Shown here: one piece after another, positions 46,859 to 58,616 of the stretch
Layout: each line of letters begins with the position of its first letter
Position numbering within the stretch: position 1 is the first letter of the stretch
From: Liriodendron chinense
Lineage: Eukaryota; Streptophyta; Magnoliopsida; Magnoliales; Magnoliaceae
NCBI GenBank assembly: GCA_003013855.2
Contig: ML058492.1
Span: 3,674,134-3,738,133 of the forward strand
Direction: 5' to 3'
DNA: 64,000 bases
The notes under the pieces: generated by a model
What the model saw: only the letters and a program-made list of their open reading frames with translations
Told to the model about the DNA's origin: nothing
The model's database searches: none
Position numbers and translations under genes: made by a program

Positions 46859-48180
46859 TGATCGGTTGTGTCAAGTGTAAGGCTGTGATGTAGTAATAAA
46901 TCTCGGTAAGACCGAGGTCGATCCAAAGGGAATTAGAGGACAAATTTCAAGTTGTTTCAGCAACTCAAGTTGCAAGAAATAGGAGATTCAATTGAGAGAT
47001 TTATGCTAAAACAGTAACTTAATGAAAAATAGTATTTTAAGGTACTAAGGCATTCAAGGATCCACTTATAACAATCCCATGTCAATCTAATCAATCCAAG
47101 CATGATACACAACTAGATTTGAAGTCCTATCTCTCATCTAGTTGGAAAATAAAGCATGAAAGCACATTCAATCTCACTTAAGCTGAACTTCCAAGTTCTA
47201 GTCCCATTCAACACATGTAGAATTTGAAATCATACCCTTTGGAGTAACATCCATGCCCATGGACTATGGCCTGCTCAAGGATTACTATAATTCGGATATA
47301 AATAAGCAAAACATGATAATCTCAGAGAATTGCAAGGAATCCATGTCCGGAGCACATGAACTCTCATAAAACTTCTAAAAATATCAACTTTAAGAACTAG
47401 AACATTCAAAATCCAAACTTGAAGTGAAACTACTTGAATTAAACTGAATCAAACATGAAATTGGCTACAAGTTTCACCTCTTAGCCTTAGCTGAGAGATT
47501 CTAGCTGAGCATTGTCATACTACAACTAGAACTCAATGAAAAAGCATAAAAAACATAAAAATCCGGAGTTTGGAGGGTTGCAAACTCTCCACGATGGCTT
47601 CCTTCCTCTCCCACGAAGTTCCCTTGCTTCTATGATGCCCTAGGAAGAGACCCTAGGTGTCCTTTTATAGTGGGGAAGCTCTGTTGCGTCGGAATCATCT
47701 AGAAATTGCATAAGGATACGTAATGCGTAGAGAAAATCGGATCCCAAAAAAGAAACTGTCTGTTTTAGTGCATGGCCGACTGGTCACGGCCGGTCGGACT
47801 GCTTGGTTTTGAGTCGAGGGAGTTCAGGGACTGGACTGTCCTGATGGCCGACCGGTCTTGACTGGTCGGGCCTATCTGGACTTTAGTCCAGTGACTTCCA
47901 GCAGGGTGGCCGACCGGTCTTGACCGGTCTAGTCTATTCTCTTTGCATTTTTCTTTCTTTCTTTCTTCTTCTCTTTCCCCTCCTTGATTTCTTCTTTCTT
48001 TGAACCCTTTTGGGCCTTCATCTAAAGCTCCTAAACATGGTATTTTGGTCTCTAATTGGGTGAAGTTCACTCTCATTCCTACAATCACAAAACATGCATT
48101 AGATGGGCCTTTTAAACATGAAAACCATGCATCTAATGTGATGTAATGGGTTGACAAATGTATAAATTGGAGGTTCAACA
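46859..48180 (-). repeat. 5' LTR of element D (1322 bp)
   Basis: On the minus strand it starts TGTTGAACC at 48180. Its 3' end has decayed (CAACCGATCA in place of GAGCGAACA). TATAAAA (minus) is at 47663-47669. It is otherwise very similar to 35128-36511. Confidence 0.92.
47770..47940 (-). promoter_or_regulatory. GACCGGTC palindrome cluster in U3 of element D 5' LTR
   Basis: This is the same module as at 36035-36275 but without about 64 bp holding two GGCCGACCGG units. Three double units remain (for example GGCCGACCGGTCTTGACC at 47927). Confidence 0.72.
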
Positions 48181-48185
48181 GTTGA

Positions 48186-48730
48186 CAAAAATTTAGATGG
48201 ACAACTCTTGTCCATCGATCTTCTTACTTTTGTAGGGTTGACCATCTTAGGGTGGTCGTTTGGATCGTCATTTCTTGCCGACCCTAAATGATCTTGGTTG
48301 TTGAATTTCTTCAATGTTGATGCACTTAACAATCGATATGTACCCGATCGTGAGTGATGACTATCTATGTTTGGCCTTTGTAATCATGGTTGCTTTCTTG
48401 CTGGCCCATGTAGCTCTACTAGTCATGTATTCAGTCGTGAGTGCTTTACCATTTCTTCATATAACTCTTACAATAGTGATACTTCTCTACGTGGGTCCTT
48501 GTGATCAGCATGGCGGTTGAAAATATAGACCTCTTGGCAACTTAGATCACATAATACATACTTTTGTATTTCAAATGACTCTCCACATGAGGAGTTGACT
48601 CATGCTCTAACCCCTGAGTATTTTTTTGTTTTGATTCGTGCGTATAGATCAACTACTTCTTGGGAGACCAATTTCTCAATGATGATGTGTCAGTTGTTGT
48701 CCTCAATCATTCTAGGTTCATTAAGTTAGT
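48186..48730. other. Old intergenic sequence right of element D
   Basis: It continues the sequence left of 35123. No coding region or repeat boundary was recognised. Confidence 0.5.
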
Positions 48731-50034
48731 TGTTGAGCTCTCAATTATACATATTCTAACCCCAATTCATCACTCTTTACGCGTGATTTATGGTGTTCAA
48801 TATCCATCTTATGCATGTGTTTGTGTTTGCATTGTAGGAATGAGAGAGAGACCTTGTGAATTCAATGCTAAAAGACCGCTTTAGGACACCTTGATGATTA
48901 AAGGAAGAAAGGCCAAGAATGGAAGAAAGAAGTTATGGAAGATGGAGTTGAAAAACAAAGAAAAACCTTGAAGAAATCATGTTAAAAGACATGGAAGGGC
49001 CAGAAAAACTAAAGTGCAGAGCTGCTTGGCCAGAAAAGTAAAATGCAGAAAATACAGAAAACAATCCTGCTGTTTCAAATGCGATCAGTCGGTGGCCAGA
49101 ACCGACCGGTTGGTCCTGGGGTTAGGACAGGTCAAATTTCCAGCCTTTCGGGCTGAAATTTGTTGTATAAAAAATACAGGTCGACGACAGGTTGCCAGAC
49201 TGGTCCTCAGTGTTCCAAAAACTCAATTTTCAGTTTCTAAATTCGATTTCAAGAGTCCAATGTGCAGTAGGACTTTGCATTTTTTCAAATCTTCCAAGTC
49301 GGTGGTGGATCTAAGCTATAAAATGATACCTCCACTCACTTCCTAAGGTATCTAGCAACATGGGGAGCAAAGAGATCAAGACCTAGGAGGCTTGCTAGCA
49401 TCCTATAACTAGTTTTCTTTTCTTCTTCTTGTTCAAGTTCTAGTTTTAATATGCTCTCTTCTAGTTAACCTCTTAGCTAGAGCTAAGAGGTGAAGTTTGT
49501 AATTAGTTTCAATGCATTAATTTGTTTATTCAAGTACTCATTTTCTTATTTATGGATTTTGAACTTCTAGTTTGAATAAAACTTGGATTTTTATATGAAT
49601 TATGAGAGTTTGTGTACTTCAGACATGAGTTCCTTGCAATTCTCTGAGATTGAATGATGGGTTTGTTTGGATTCGAATTGTAGTAACCCTGGAGCATGCC
49701 ATATTCTCTTGGCATGGCTGTTACTTCGAAGGCTACAAATTCAAGTTCTACGTGCTTCATTAGAACTAGAAATCTGATTTCTAGATTTAAGTGGGACTGT
49801 TTGTGCTTGAATGTTATATCATCCAATTAGATGAGGGATATGGCTTTGATTCTAATTGTGTGTGTGTGCTTGGATGAATGGATTGGTATTGAACTAATAC
49901 AAGTAGATCCTTGATGCTCTAGTTCTTCCCAAATATCAGATTTTCTGTTTTATGTTAAAAATAGTTTTCCTAAACTTCTTAGATTCTAATTATTAGAGTA
50001 GTTGGAATTGTTTATTTCTTTCCCTATGGATCAA
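48731..50034 (+). mobile_element. Athila-like LTR, plus strand, right-truncated
   Basis: It starts TGTTGAGCTC and follows the family LTR up to CCCTATGGATCAA, where another element begins at 50035. The expected terminal ~60 bp (CTCGGTCTTACCGAG ... GCGAACA) is missing and does not reappear in the window. TATAAAA is at 49317-49323. A degenerate GACCGGT/GACAGGT cluster lies at 49085-49215 upstream of it. Confidence 0.85.
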
Positions 50035-51640
50035 TGTTCACTCCCCAAGTATAGGGTTGCGAAGTAGTAATAATTCTCAGTGAGACCAAGGTCGATCCAC
50101 AGGGATTAACTCAGGAATTCATAAAAATTACTTCCAATAGTCTCTAATTGAAATCAAAACTAAATAAATTTAGAAATTGAATATAGATAGGCAATCTGTA
50201 ACTAAAAGTGGATGTAACAATATAAAAGAAGCACTAGGGTGCCAAGGATCCACTTGTAGCTATCCTTGATGCATAATTTGCTATGGTTTCTCAATTACAC
50301 AACTAGAATCGAAATCAAATCCTATCTAGTCGGATTATAGAGCGGTTATATTATCAAACCATTTGTCACATGTGTTGTTCATTAACATGACTCCCTCAAT
50401 TCAACTTAGGACTTAGAATACTCAATTGCATAGGTCAATCCTAGTTCCAATAGATTAAGATCACAACTATGATAAACATCAAATCTTGTTACTAAGCTTA
50501 ACTAACATCATAATTTAAACTTGATTCAAATCACATAAACAACTAACACATATTCCAGAATTCTCAAAAAAAGATAGAACTTTCGCTTGAAGTTCCCACA
50601 TGAAGATCCAAGTCTAGAGTGTCTTGAATCTGATTCCTTGGAGTGTACAGGTCTAGGCAAAACAATTAAGAATTAAGATAATTTTTCCAAACATCCATGA
50701 GTCATCATAAGATTAAGAAAAACTAACTTAAACTTCATTCAAACTTAAGCAAATCATTGTTCAACATTAAAAATCAATCTATGAAACCCTAAAACGAATT
50801 AAATCATCAAAGATAAACTACATGCTTCTCCTCTTAGCCCTAACTAAGAGGTTCAGCCCATCATGCTGAATGAAAACATGAAAGCTAAATAAAAACATGA
50901 AAACTAGAAAGAAAACTAAAAAGAGGGAGTTGTAGAACTCCAAATCCATCCTTCTCCGCCTCCCACTGCAGTAGATCTCTGGTAAGATGCCCTAAGAATG
51001 AAGTAGAGGTCTCCTTTTATAATAAAAACCTGCCACTGACCTGGAAACTTTTGAAATTGTGAAACTTCTTACGCAGCTATGCAGATAGGTCCGATTGATC
51101 GAAAATCCCTCCAATTGTTCGGACAATGAACTTTGATTGATCAGAATTCGGTCGATTGATCGTAAAAGAGTCCAGAATTGCTATTTCCCACCGCTATTTT
51201 CGATTGGTCGAACATGCCTCTGATTGATCGGACACCTTATTTCGATTGATCGGAGATGTGCTGATTGATCGAAAATATGTCCAGAGAGTTTATTCAAAAT
51301 TCAATTTATAAGGTTGGTCCGATGGATGGTTCGATCGATCAGAGACCCATCGGTTCCTCCCCTGATTGATCGAGGACCCATCGACGATCCATCAAAACTG
51401 CTTGTTTTTCCATTTTCTTCTGCTTTCTCTTTGGACTTCCTTCACTTGATTTCTTCCTCTCCTTCTTCCTTTCCTTGACTCTTTAATACCATTTGAAGTG
51501 TCCTTTAACGTCCAAATAGTGAGGCATCTCTCTTATTCCTACATTCATAAAATTATGCATTAGGCAGGTCTTTAAACGTATGAATTGTGCATAGTTAGTG
51601 ATGAAATGGGGTTAGAATAAACACATTTGAGATCTCAACA
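50035..51640 (-). mobile_element. Athila-like piece F: 3' LTR (1606 bp)
   Basis: On the minus strand it starts TGTTGAGATC at 51640 and ends GAGTGAACA at 50035. The polypurine-tract complement CCCCCCCCTAATTAG adjoins at 51641. It interrupts the plus-strand LTR that ends at 50034. TATAAAA (minus) is at 51015-51021. Confidence 0.87.
51085..51400 (-). promoter_or_regulatory. TCGATTGATCGGA motif cluster in U3 of LTR F
   Basis: About a dozen copies of TGATTGATCGGA, TCGATTGATCG or variants occur here. They are the reverse complement of the TCCGATCAATCGGA motif in the Copia LTR at 3778-4080. Both clusters are followed closely by a CCAGAGA phrase. The cluster begins about 65 bp upstream of the TATA box on the minus strand. 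Confidence 0.75.
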
Positions 51641-52769
51641 CCCCCCCCTAATTAGTATTTTGCTAGTCCCGAGCAAAACATGCGTAAAACAAATCCATCA
51701 TCTAAAACTCAACTCTCTCTTAGAAATATTCTACTATAAACTCTAGAATATATAAGTATAAATTTCAGAGACAATCAACAATAGAAATTGAAATCTTAAA
51801 CCCTCCAAATACTATGAATGTTCCACATAGAATTTCCACAAATTGATTGACAAAGAGAAGATCTAGAACAAATGTGGTCTAGTGTGCAAAGTGAATGCCT
51901 ATCTCATGAACTTCAAGGATTATCTTCTTCATAAATCAATCAAATTGAAGATCCAAAGTATACAGTTCAACAGCAAGCCTATGACAAGAAATTGCCTTAC
52001 CGTTCCTTCCACGGCTTTCACACTACTTCCTATTTTCAGCTTAGGTTACAGGTAGACCTTCCCCTGGTTAATTAGTAGGTAGCCCTTTCCGAAATTTTCT
52101 TAACAAACATTTAATAAAAACCAAACTTTCTTTCTTTTCTTACACATTAGATAGGATATTTAGAAATCCATATCTTTCGTTCTTTTCTTTTATTTTCTCA
52201 TGAACAAGGATGGATAAAATTCCCCAGCTTGGTTCCTTAACACCTTAAATCTTAGTCTAATTAATCCATAAATCTAATAATTCCTTCCATTATGAAAATC
52301 GAGTAATGTGAACTAAACTCAAAGTGTTCAAAATTTCTATCAATCATTCAATATGGGAATTCATATAGAAATTTACTATATTTAAAATATTCCAAGAATT
52401 TCAAAATCACAATACTTCATCTCTCATCCTTTTATACTTGTATTTTTTAAAGTACATAAAAACAATGCTTTCCAAGAGAGTTTTGAAATTTGGAGAATTT
52501 AAAAATTTCCTATTGCTTGAAATGTACAAAATGCTAGATGATTGAATCTCACCCCCCAACCAAATCTTACATTGTCCTCAATGTAACAAGATGTGAATGC
52601 AATGATAACATGAGAGCAATGATAAAATAATAGGAGTGAGGAATGAGAGTACCTGAGAGAGCAAAAGTTGGGATTCTACCTTTATCTAACAAACCTACTG
52701 AAAAATAAATAAAGCAAAAGCACAAAATTCTAATCCTAAACTACTTTATACCTCCATCAGACTAGGAGA
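51641..52769 (-). other. Conserved 3' noncoding region of Athila-like piece F
   Basis: It aligns with the same region of A, B and D, with the shared block at about 51993-52095 and TTACATTGTCCTCAATGTAA near 52567-52586. Here it follows an integrase end directly, so the noncoding region belongs to the pol-bearing relatives as well. Confidence 0.75.
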
Positions 52770-53405
52770 TCAAGTATCCTGATACACAAGATCAGTCAGA
52801 GGTATGGACATACCTTCTGATGAAAAGTTCTCAAAGAACGGCTTTAGACACTGACCATTAGCTTTGAAGATGTTACCATTCATTGGATTCAACAACTCGA
52901 CAATCCCATAAGGATACACAGTTTTCACAATGAAGGGACTGGTCCATCGAGACCTCAATTTTTTCAAAAATAAATGTAGCTGAGAATTATACATAAGGAC
53001 CTTTTGATTAATCGTGAAAGTCTTATGAAGGATGTTCCTATCATGGAACACCTTCATTTTGTCCTTGTAGATTCTCGCATTCTCATATGCCTCATTACGG
53101 AGTTCTGCAAGTTCATGCAATTTTAGTTTGTGTAGCGAGCTTGCTTTGTCAGACTCGAAATTCATTTTCTTTATCGCCTAATATGCCCTATGTTCCAATT
53201 CCACAGGCAAGTGACAAGCTTTTCCATAGACAAGTCTATAGGGAGACATTCCAATGGGGGTCTTGAAAGCTATACGATAAGCCTAGAGCACATTGGTAAG
53301 TCGAAGTGACCAATCCTTGTGATTTGAGTTTACCATTTTCTCTAAAATGTGTTTGATTTCCCTGTTGGATATCTCAGCTTGTCCACTTGTTCATGGGAAT
53401 GGTCG
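52770..53405 (-). pseudogene. Athila-like integrase fragment (C-terminal half)
   Basis: Integrase joins the element's DNA ends to the host chromosome. The minus strand reads, from about 53403, SGQAEISNREIKHILEKM (the end of the catalytic core around its last acidic residue), then AYRIAFKTPIGMSPYRLVYG and CHLPVELEHRAY. From 53165 down to 52770 it continues into the C-terminal domain (ELRNEAYENARIYKDK) and a GPY/F-like segment RSRWTSPFIV (Ser for the usual Gly). Two Trp codons have become TAG (in the LWAYR-type and YWAIK-type segments), so it is inactive. Similarity ends abruptly at about 53405, where the 54 bp array begins. It is the only pol sequence in the window. Confidence 0.9.
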
Positions 53406-53419
53406 TATCTATTCATCAT

Positions 53420-53960
53420 ATAGTTAGCTACAAGGCAAGGCGGTCATTGGGGTGATTGCTTATTCATTACTCAAGACCAAGTTCCATGGCAAGATGGTTG
53501 AAGGTGGGAGGATTGTCCATAATCAGTTCGTTGCATGGCTAGTCTTCTTGGTGAGACGGTCGTTAGAAATGACAATCCCTTCATTATCCTATATGACTAA
53601 GCTTCGTGGGTGAGTTCTTCATGGTTAGATAGTCAATTGATCATTACCTAGCCCTGTACTTTGTAGGCAAGAAGATCGTTAGAGTGAGTCACTTGGAACT
53701 AAACTCTGTATGTGAGATAGTCGTAGAATGACCATCTATTCGTTGTTGGGACCTCACTCCATAGGAAAGACTATCATGATTTGATAACCTGTTCGACGTT
53801 CGAATTGAACTTTGTGGCGATAAAGTTGTGGTTAATGATGGTCTATTCATTTCTCGGGTTAAACCTTATGGTGAGATGGTTGATGGAATCTCTAAGCACG
53901 TAGGTAAGAAGGCCCCAGTAGCCTACCGTTCAAAGCTAAGAGATCTTCCCAAAGGTCCAA
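53420..53960 (+). repeat. Degenerate ~54 bp tandem array, copy 2
   Basis: It aligns with 18100-18660. Units read AACTTTGTGGCGATAAAGTT, then GTGGTTAATGATGGTCTATT, then CATTTCTCGGGTTA and so on. About nine to ten diverged units can be followed. Confidence 0.68.
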
Positions 53961-54657
53961 TGGGGTGACCACTAACATGGGATGGTAAGCTAACTAATTA
54001 TGATCTAATAGATCTGGGTTAGTTTACAACATTGAGTTGGCAAACAGTGGAAGGGTTAGATTGAATAAAAACTAAGATAAGTGCCCATGAAAATGGAGGG
54101 TAAGAATATGGCATTAAAAGAGTAGTGTTGTGTTGGAGTGCATTGGCCCCAAGCTTTTCATTCTTCGTTGAATTTATAGAGATGTAAGGTCATTTGCTAG
54201 AGACTTGTATTGAAATCAATCTCCAATATCTTTTCTTGATTAACTAGCCAATTAAACATGCCTGATTATACTGCTAACTTAAAGATAAATCTTTAAGATA
54301 TTTCTATAATTGACCAATCACCTAATAGACGTACCTAATTATATTTCTATCTTGAGATGGATCTTCATAATATTCGCATAATAAACTTACTTTCAGACGT
54401 CCAGGGCTAGTTATGATCCACCATGTAAAACTCCAATATAAAAATTGTGCACACGAGTACTTATGCTTGTGTACATCCAACATTGAGCTGGAAAATATTG
54501 GAACTGTTGAATTGATAGAACATGAATTTTCTTGATTTCTACCCCACTAAGGTCGATTGAATCGATAGAGCATCAATTTTTCTTAAAATGACCTTTTTCA
54601 CGGCTCTCGGGCCCTAAAGGTTGATCTTATGAATTATATGGTTTACCTTAGGCTTAA
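53961..54657. repeat. Flank of the 54 bp array, copy 2
   Basis: It is similar to 23936-24300 and further to the start of the sequence right of element A (GATTGAATCGATAG versus TTTTGAATCGATAGG). It is not coding. The solo LTR at 54658 inserted here. Confidence 0.5.
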
Positions 54658-56004
54658 TGTTCACTCACCTCAAGTGAAAGGCTGCGATGTAGTAATAATT
54701 CTCGGTAAGACCGAGGTCGATCCACAGGGAATTAGGGTAAATAATCTAAAACCATTTTAATAGCTTCAATCTCAGCAAATTTGGAATTTAGTTTTAAGAA
54801 TTAAGTAAAACAGTAATTTTAAGAAAATTTGATAATTAATGGAAACTAAGGCCTTAAGGATCCACTTGTAGTAGTTCAATGGGAATTCATTCATCTAAGC
54901 ATAAACACAACTAGATTCAAAGTTCTATCTCTCATCTAGTTGGAAGATACGACATTCAATCACAACAATCTCACTTAAGTTAGAAAATCATATCTTAGTT
55001 CTAATAAAGCATGTAGAATTCAAACTTGTAGCCTTCGAAGTAATAGCCATGCCAAGAGACTATGGCATGCTCTAGGGTTATTACAATTCAAATATAGTTA
55101 ATCCAAACATAGCCATCTTAGAGAATTGCAAGGAACTCATGTCCGAAGTACATGAACTCTCATAAAACATCCAAAAATACCAACTTTATTCAAACTAAAA
55201 CTTAAAAATCCAAACTTTAGTAAATGTACTTGAATTAAACAAATCCTACATTAGAACTAACTACAAGCTTCACCTCTTAGCCTTAGCTAAGAGGTTCTAG
55301 CCGAGCATCATCATACTTCAACTAGAAACAATGAAAACTACTAAAAAGCATAAAAAATTGGAATTAGAGAAGTTGCAGACGCTCCACGATGATCCTCTTC
55401 ATCTCCCACGAGTTCTCAAGCCTTCTATGATGAGTTTATATCAAGCCCTAGGTGTCCTTTTATAACATTGAAACTCTACCGCCTCAGAATCTTCTAGAAG
55501 TGCGTAACTACTTACGCAGCGCATGAATTTTCGGAGCTTGATGGACAAGCTGCTGGAGTTTTTTATTTTTTTTTCTGGAAATACACTAGGCCGACTAGTC
55601 ATGATCGGTCGGAGGTGGTTGGCCGACCGGTCACGATTGGTCATATGGGTCTGGGCACTGTCCAGCAAGCTTTAGCGTGCGCTGGAGTGGGGTGCAAAGG
55701 ATTGGCCAACCATTCTTGATCGATTAGCCCCTTGGCTGATCGGTCATGACCGGTTGGGCCCATTAAATTTTATATTTTTTTTCTTTTCTCTTTCTTATTT
55801 CTTTACTTCTTCTTTCATTTCTTTAGCCCACCTTCAATCATCATCAAGGGTTTTTAAAGGCATTCTTTTAGCCTTCAAATAGATGATGTCTCTCTCTCAT
55901 TCCTACAATTACAAAACATGCATTAGATAGTCTTTTAAACATAGAAATCCTACATAAAATGTGATGAAATGGGGTCAGAATATGTATAAATTAAGAGATT
56001 AACA
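54658..56004 (-). mobile_element. Athila-like solo LTR (1347 bp) with perfect target duplication
   Basis: CTTAA at 54653-54657 and 56005-56009 is an exact 5 bp duplication. On the minus strand it runs from TGTTAATCTC at 56004 to GAGTGAACA at 54658. TATAAAA (minus) is at 55458-55464. No internal sequence adjoins. Confidence 0.92.
55585..55765 (-). promoter_or_regulatory. Decayed GACCGGTC cluster in U3 of the solo LTR at 54658
   Basis: Copies include GGCCGACCGGTCACGATTGGTC, GGCCGACTAGTCATGATCGGTCGG and GATCGGTCATGACCGGTTGGGCC. They show mostly C-to-T and G-to-A decay at CpG sites and lie 120-300 bp upstream of the TATA box. Confidence 0.65.
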
Positions 56005-56009
56005 CTTAA

Positions 56010-58616
56010 ATATCCAAGTTGGTGTGGCTTAATGTAGGTTTTCTTCGACCGAACACTTATGGTCTAACAAACTAGGGATCCGATGGTCTGGGTCCCACAA
56101 TTGTTATTATGCGGGTTGGTTTATTAGTGTATAAAATTTAATTGGGTTAAGGTACATGTGTGCATGTGCAAGCGCATATATTTAATTAAAAAAAAATTAT
56201 GGTAACACCCGAGGGCATCCAATACAGTATTGGAGGGCCAGTGTGTTGCACATAGGTGGACGGTTCAAATTATTTGGATCCTTACTATTTAAAACCACAT
56301 TGCGACACAACCATGAAAACAATTGTTATTGCAATGTCGATCGCTGCTGAACACGGATCTGTGTGATCATATAAACGGCCTGAGATCACCACATATCGAC
56401 GAACGTGATTGGTGGAGAATCCTTTCACTTGGATTTGCATAGGAATCCTTGTTCGAATCGGAATTAAATACAAAGAGTTTCAATCTTTGAATTACATGCT
56501 CGCACACCGATTCTCGTCTGTTCTCGACAGATAAACGACGGTCGAAGCTAATCCCTGGCATCAAACAATTAAACTACATCAAACGGACAATTTATATCAT
56601 TGGTTTGGGCAAACCATATTGATTTACGATAGCTCCCCCCTTCGATCGACATATGCCATAAAGAAAACGGGGTTTCCATTTTGATGGTTGTTTTTCGCAC
56701 GCTGGGTTCGTGCACTGGATGTAGCTTGTTTCTACATGTATGGAATATTTGCACGTGAGGATGACGATGATTGATTTAGTGGGGCATGATCGCTGGTCAT
56801 GAGACTCAGCGACCCGCTAATGATCAGTTTCGGTCTTTGTTACTAGATCCTAATCATGTAAATATGAAAATTTTGAACTCATGAGTCCAATCCAAGATCT
56901 AACGGTCTGATTGATATAACATTGTTAATTAATCATCATTTGGCATTTTCAGGGACGTTAAGGTTTTTGTGGATGGTTGATCTCCCGAACCAATGGTTAG
57001 ATCATGTTTTTAAGGTATGAAGATACATGATGGAGGATACACGAGGGACTACCTATACTATTTTGAGTTTTTGGAAGCATGGGAGTTGTAGAATTCTTCT
57101 TGGATGTTTTTGGACCCTTATATTAGTTCTAGACGGGACCGATGGGGATTGCAAACTGCTAGATTTGTTGAGGATCGTTTGGGGATCATATAGTGGGTTG
57201 TTATGTTGTTTTCGGGCAAATCAACTAGCAAATTCAATGCAAAAACCGATGCATGTTGGATCTCGTGAGTTAGGTCTCGTAATTAAAGATGTATGGTCTA
57301 ATTAGGCTGACTACGCACTCTTTAAATTTTCATTGAAATTGAACTCTCCAAAGTAGATTTTTCGAAGGTGGATGTATGGAGGATGTACATGTATGTGTAC
57401 ACTTAAGTAGAATCCTTAGATCGTGATTCCATCGTTAGGTTAAGCGCATACATGAATAACAAGTAAGATGAATGAGTGATAATTTTGATTAGATATATGC
57501 ATAGACATATATCAAGATCTCATAGTTGATTTACTATAATTTGGTGGTCCAAAATCGAAGTGGATGATCAGATACTTTATTTAGCAATGTTAAGTTGATT
57601 TAATGGACAATCACGAATATCTTCTATGAGGACTCAGAGTCCAACATAATGTGTATGTGGGTTTAAGGGTGCGTACATATGTGTTTATTCAAGCATCTTT
57701 ACTAAAAGAGAATTTTAAGTGCCAAAATACACATGTAAAAGCACTCATATATCTACTCGTGTGCGAAAATTCAGGTTATTACAATTAGAGCCCACAACCC
57801 ATGCCAAGTAATAGGCATGAGACTTAGAGTAGGGAGCAAAGCTTAGCCACACTAGCAAAGGGTACTTGTAAGTAGAGAAGATGTGAGCTCCACAAAAGAT
57901 ACGTGACGCGGGAGCCGGCCACAAGAAAGGCCAGCTAGCCTAGCAACAAGGGATGTATTCGTGCAGCAATAATGCGAGCTTGCCCACTATAGAGAGTCAG
58001 GTAGTGGGCACCAGAGTGCATGAAGAGACGTATGGGCCAGAAAGACAAATCCAAGCAAGAAAGCATAATGGAAGACTTTTCATTTTAGACCTCAATAGAA
58101 AATTCTTCCATAACAGAATTAAATAATCTAGCAAGATCAAAGTAAACAACATGCAAGCATTTGTCTCTAGGCCCCTAGGCATCATCCACAAAAATCACAC
58201 CCTAAATAACTCTAGAGGGAGAGGAGAAGTAGGCTAACTATGGTAGGGCTAATTTCAACGCAAGCATCCACCCATCCTCAGAGTTTGTAGGTCTGTTTGC
58301 TTGAAAGGTGGGCCAATGGACTGGAAAGTAAGAGGTTGGGAGATCTCAAGCAGCTGAAATTAGCCTTGAAGCGTGAAGCATGACGTTTTGAACTAGGAGA
58401 AAGATAATTCTGGCTCTAATGTTCTCTAAGACGAATATGAGGATGCATACTTAGGAGCGAACTTATGATTAAAAGTATGGTTATTTCTTCCTTCTAAATG
58501 TGCAAAGCTTGCTAATTAGTGTACTAAGTGGATCTTCGGGACTTTTCACTGACCAATAGACAAATTGTAAAAGGGATAGACTAGGGGAATAGGGGCAATT
58601 CATCTTATGATGAAGT
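56010..58616. other. Intergenic sequence, no gene recognised
   Basis: About 2.6 kb holds only short open frames without domain similarity (the longest, 57027-57305, 92 codons, is unrecognised). No LTR ends, inverted repeats or arrays were found. Confidence 0.5.

Larger units (their letters stand above)
35128..48180 (-). mobile_element. Complete Athila-like Gypsy element D with two nested insertions
   Basis: A perfect 5 bp target duplication GTTGA (35123-35127 and 48181-48185) frames two LTRs on the minus strand. A primer site, gag-protease frame and polypurine tract lie in the right order between them. The span of 13053 bp includes a solo LTR (37696-39250) and a Tekay-like solo LTR (39327-43359). 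Without these and one duplication copy of each the element is about 7.46 kb, close to element A. It has no reverse transcriptase or integrase. Confidence 0.95.

Noticed and set aside
57027..57305. 92-codon open frame
   Set aside because: No domain, no conserved neighbour and no clear start context; length is compatible with chance.
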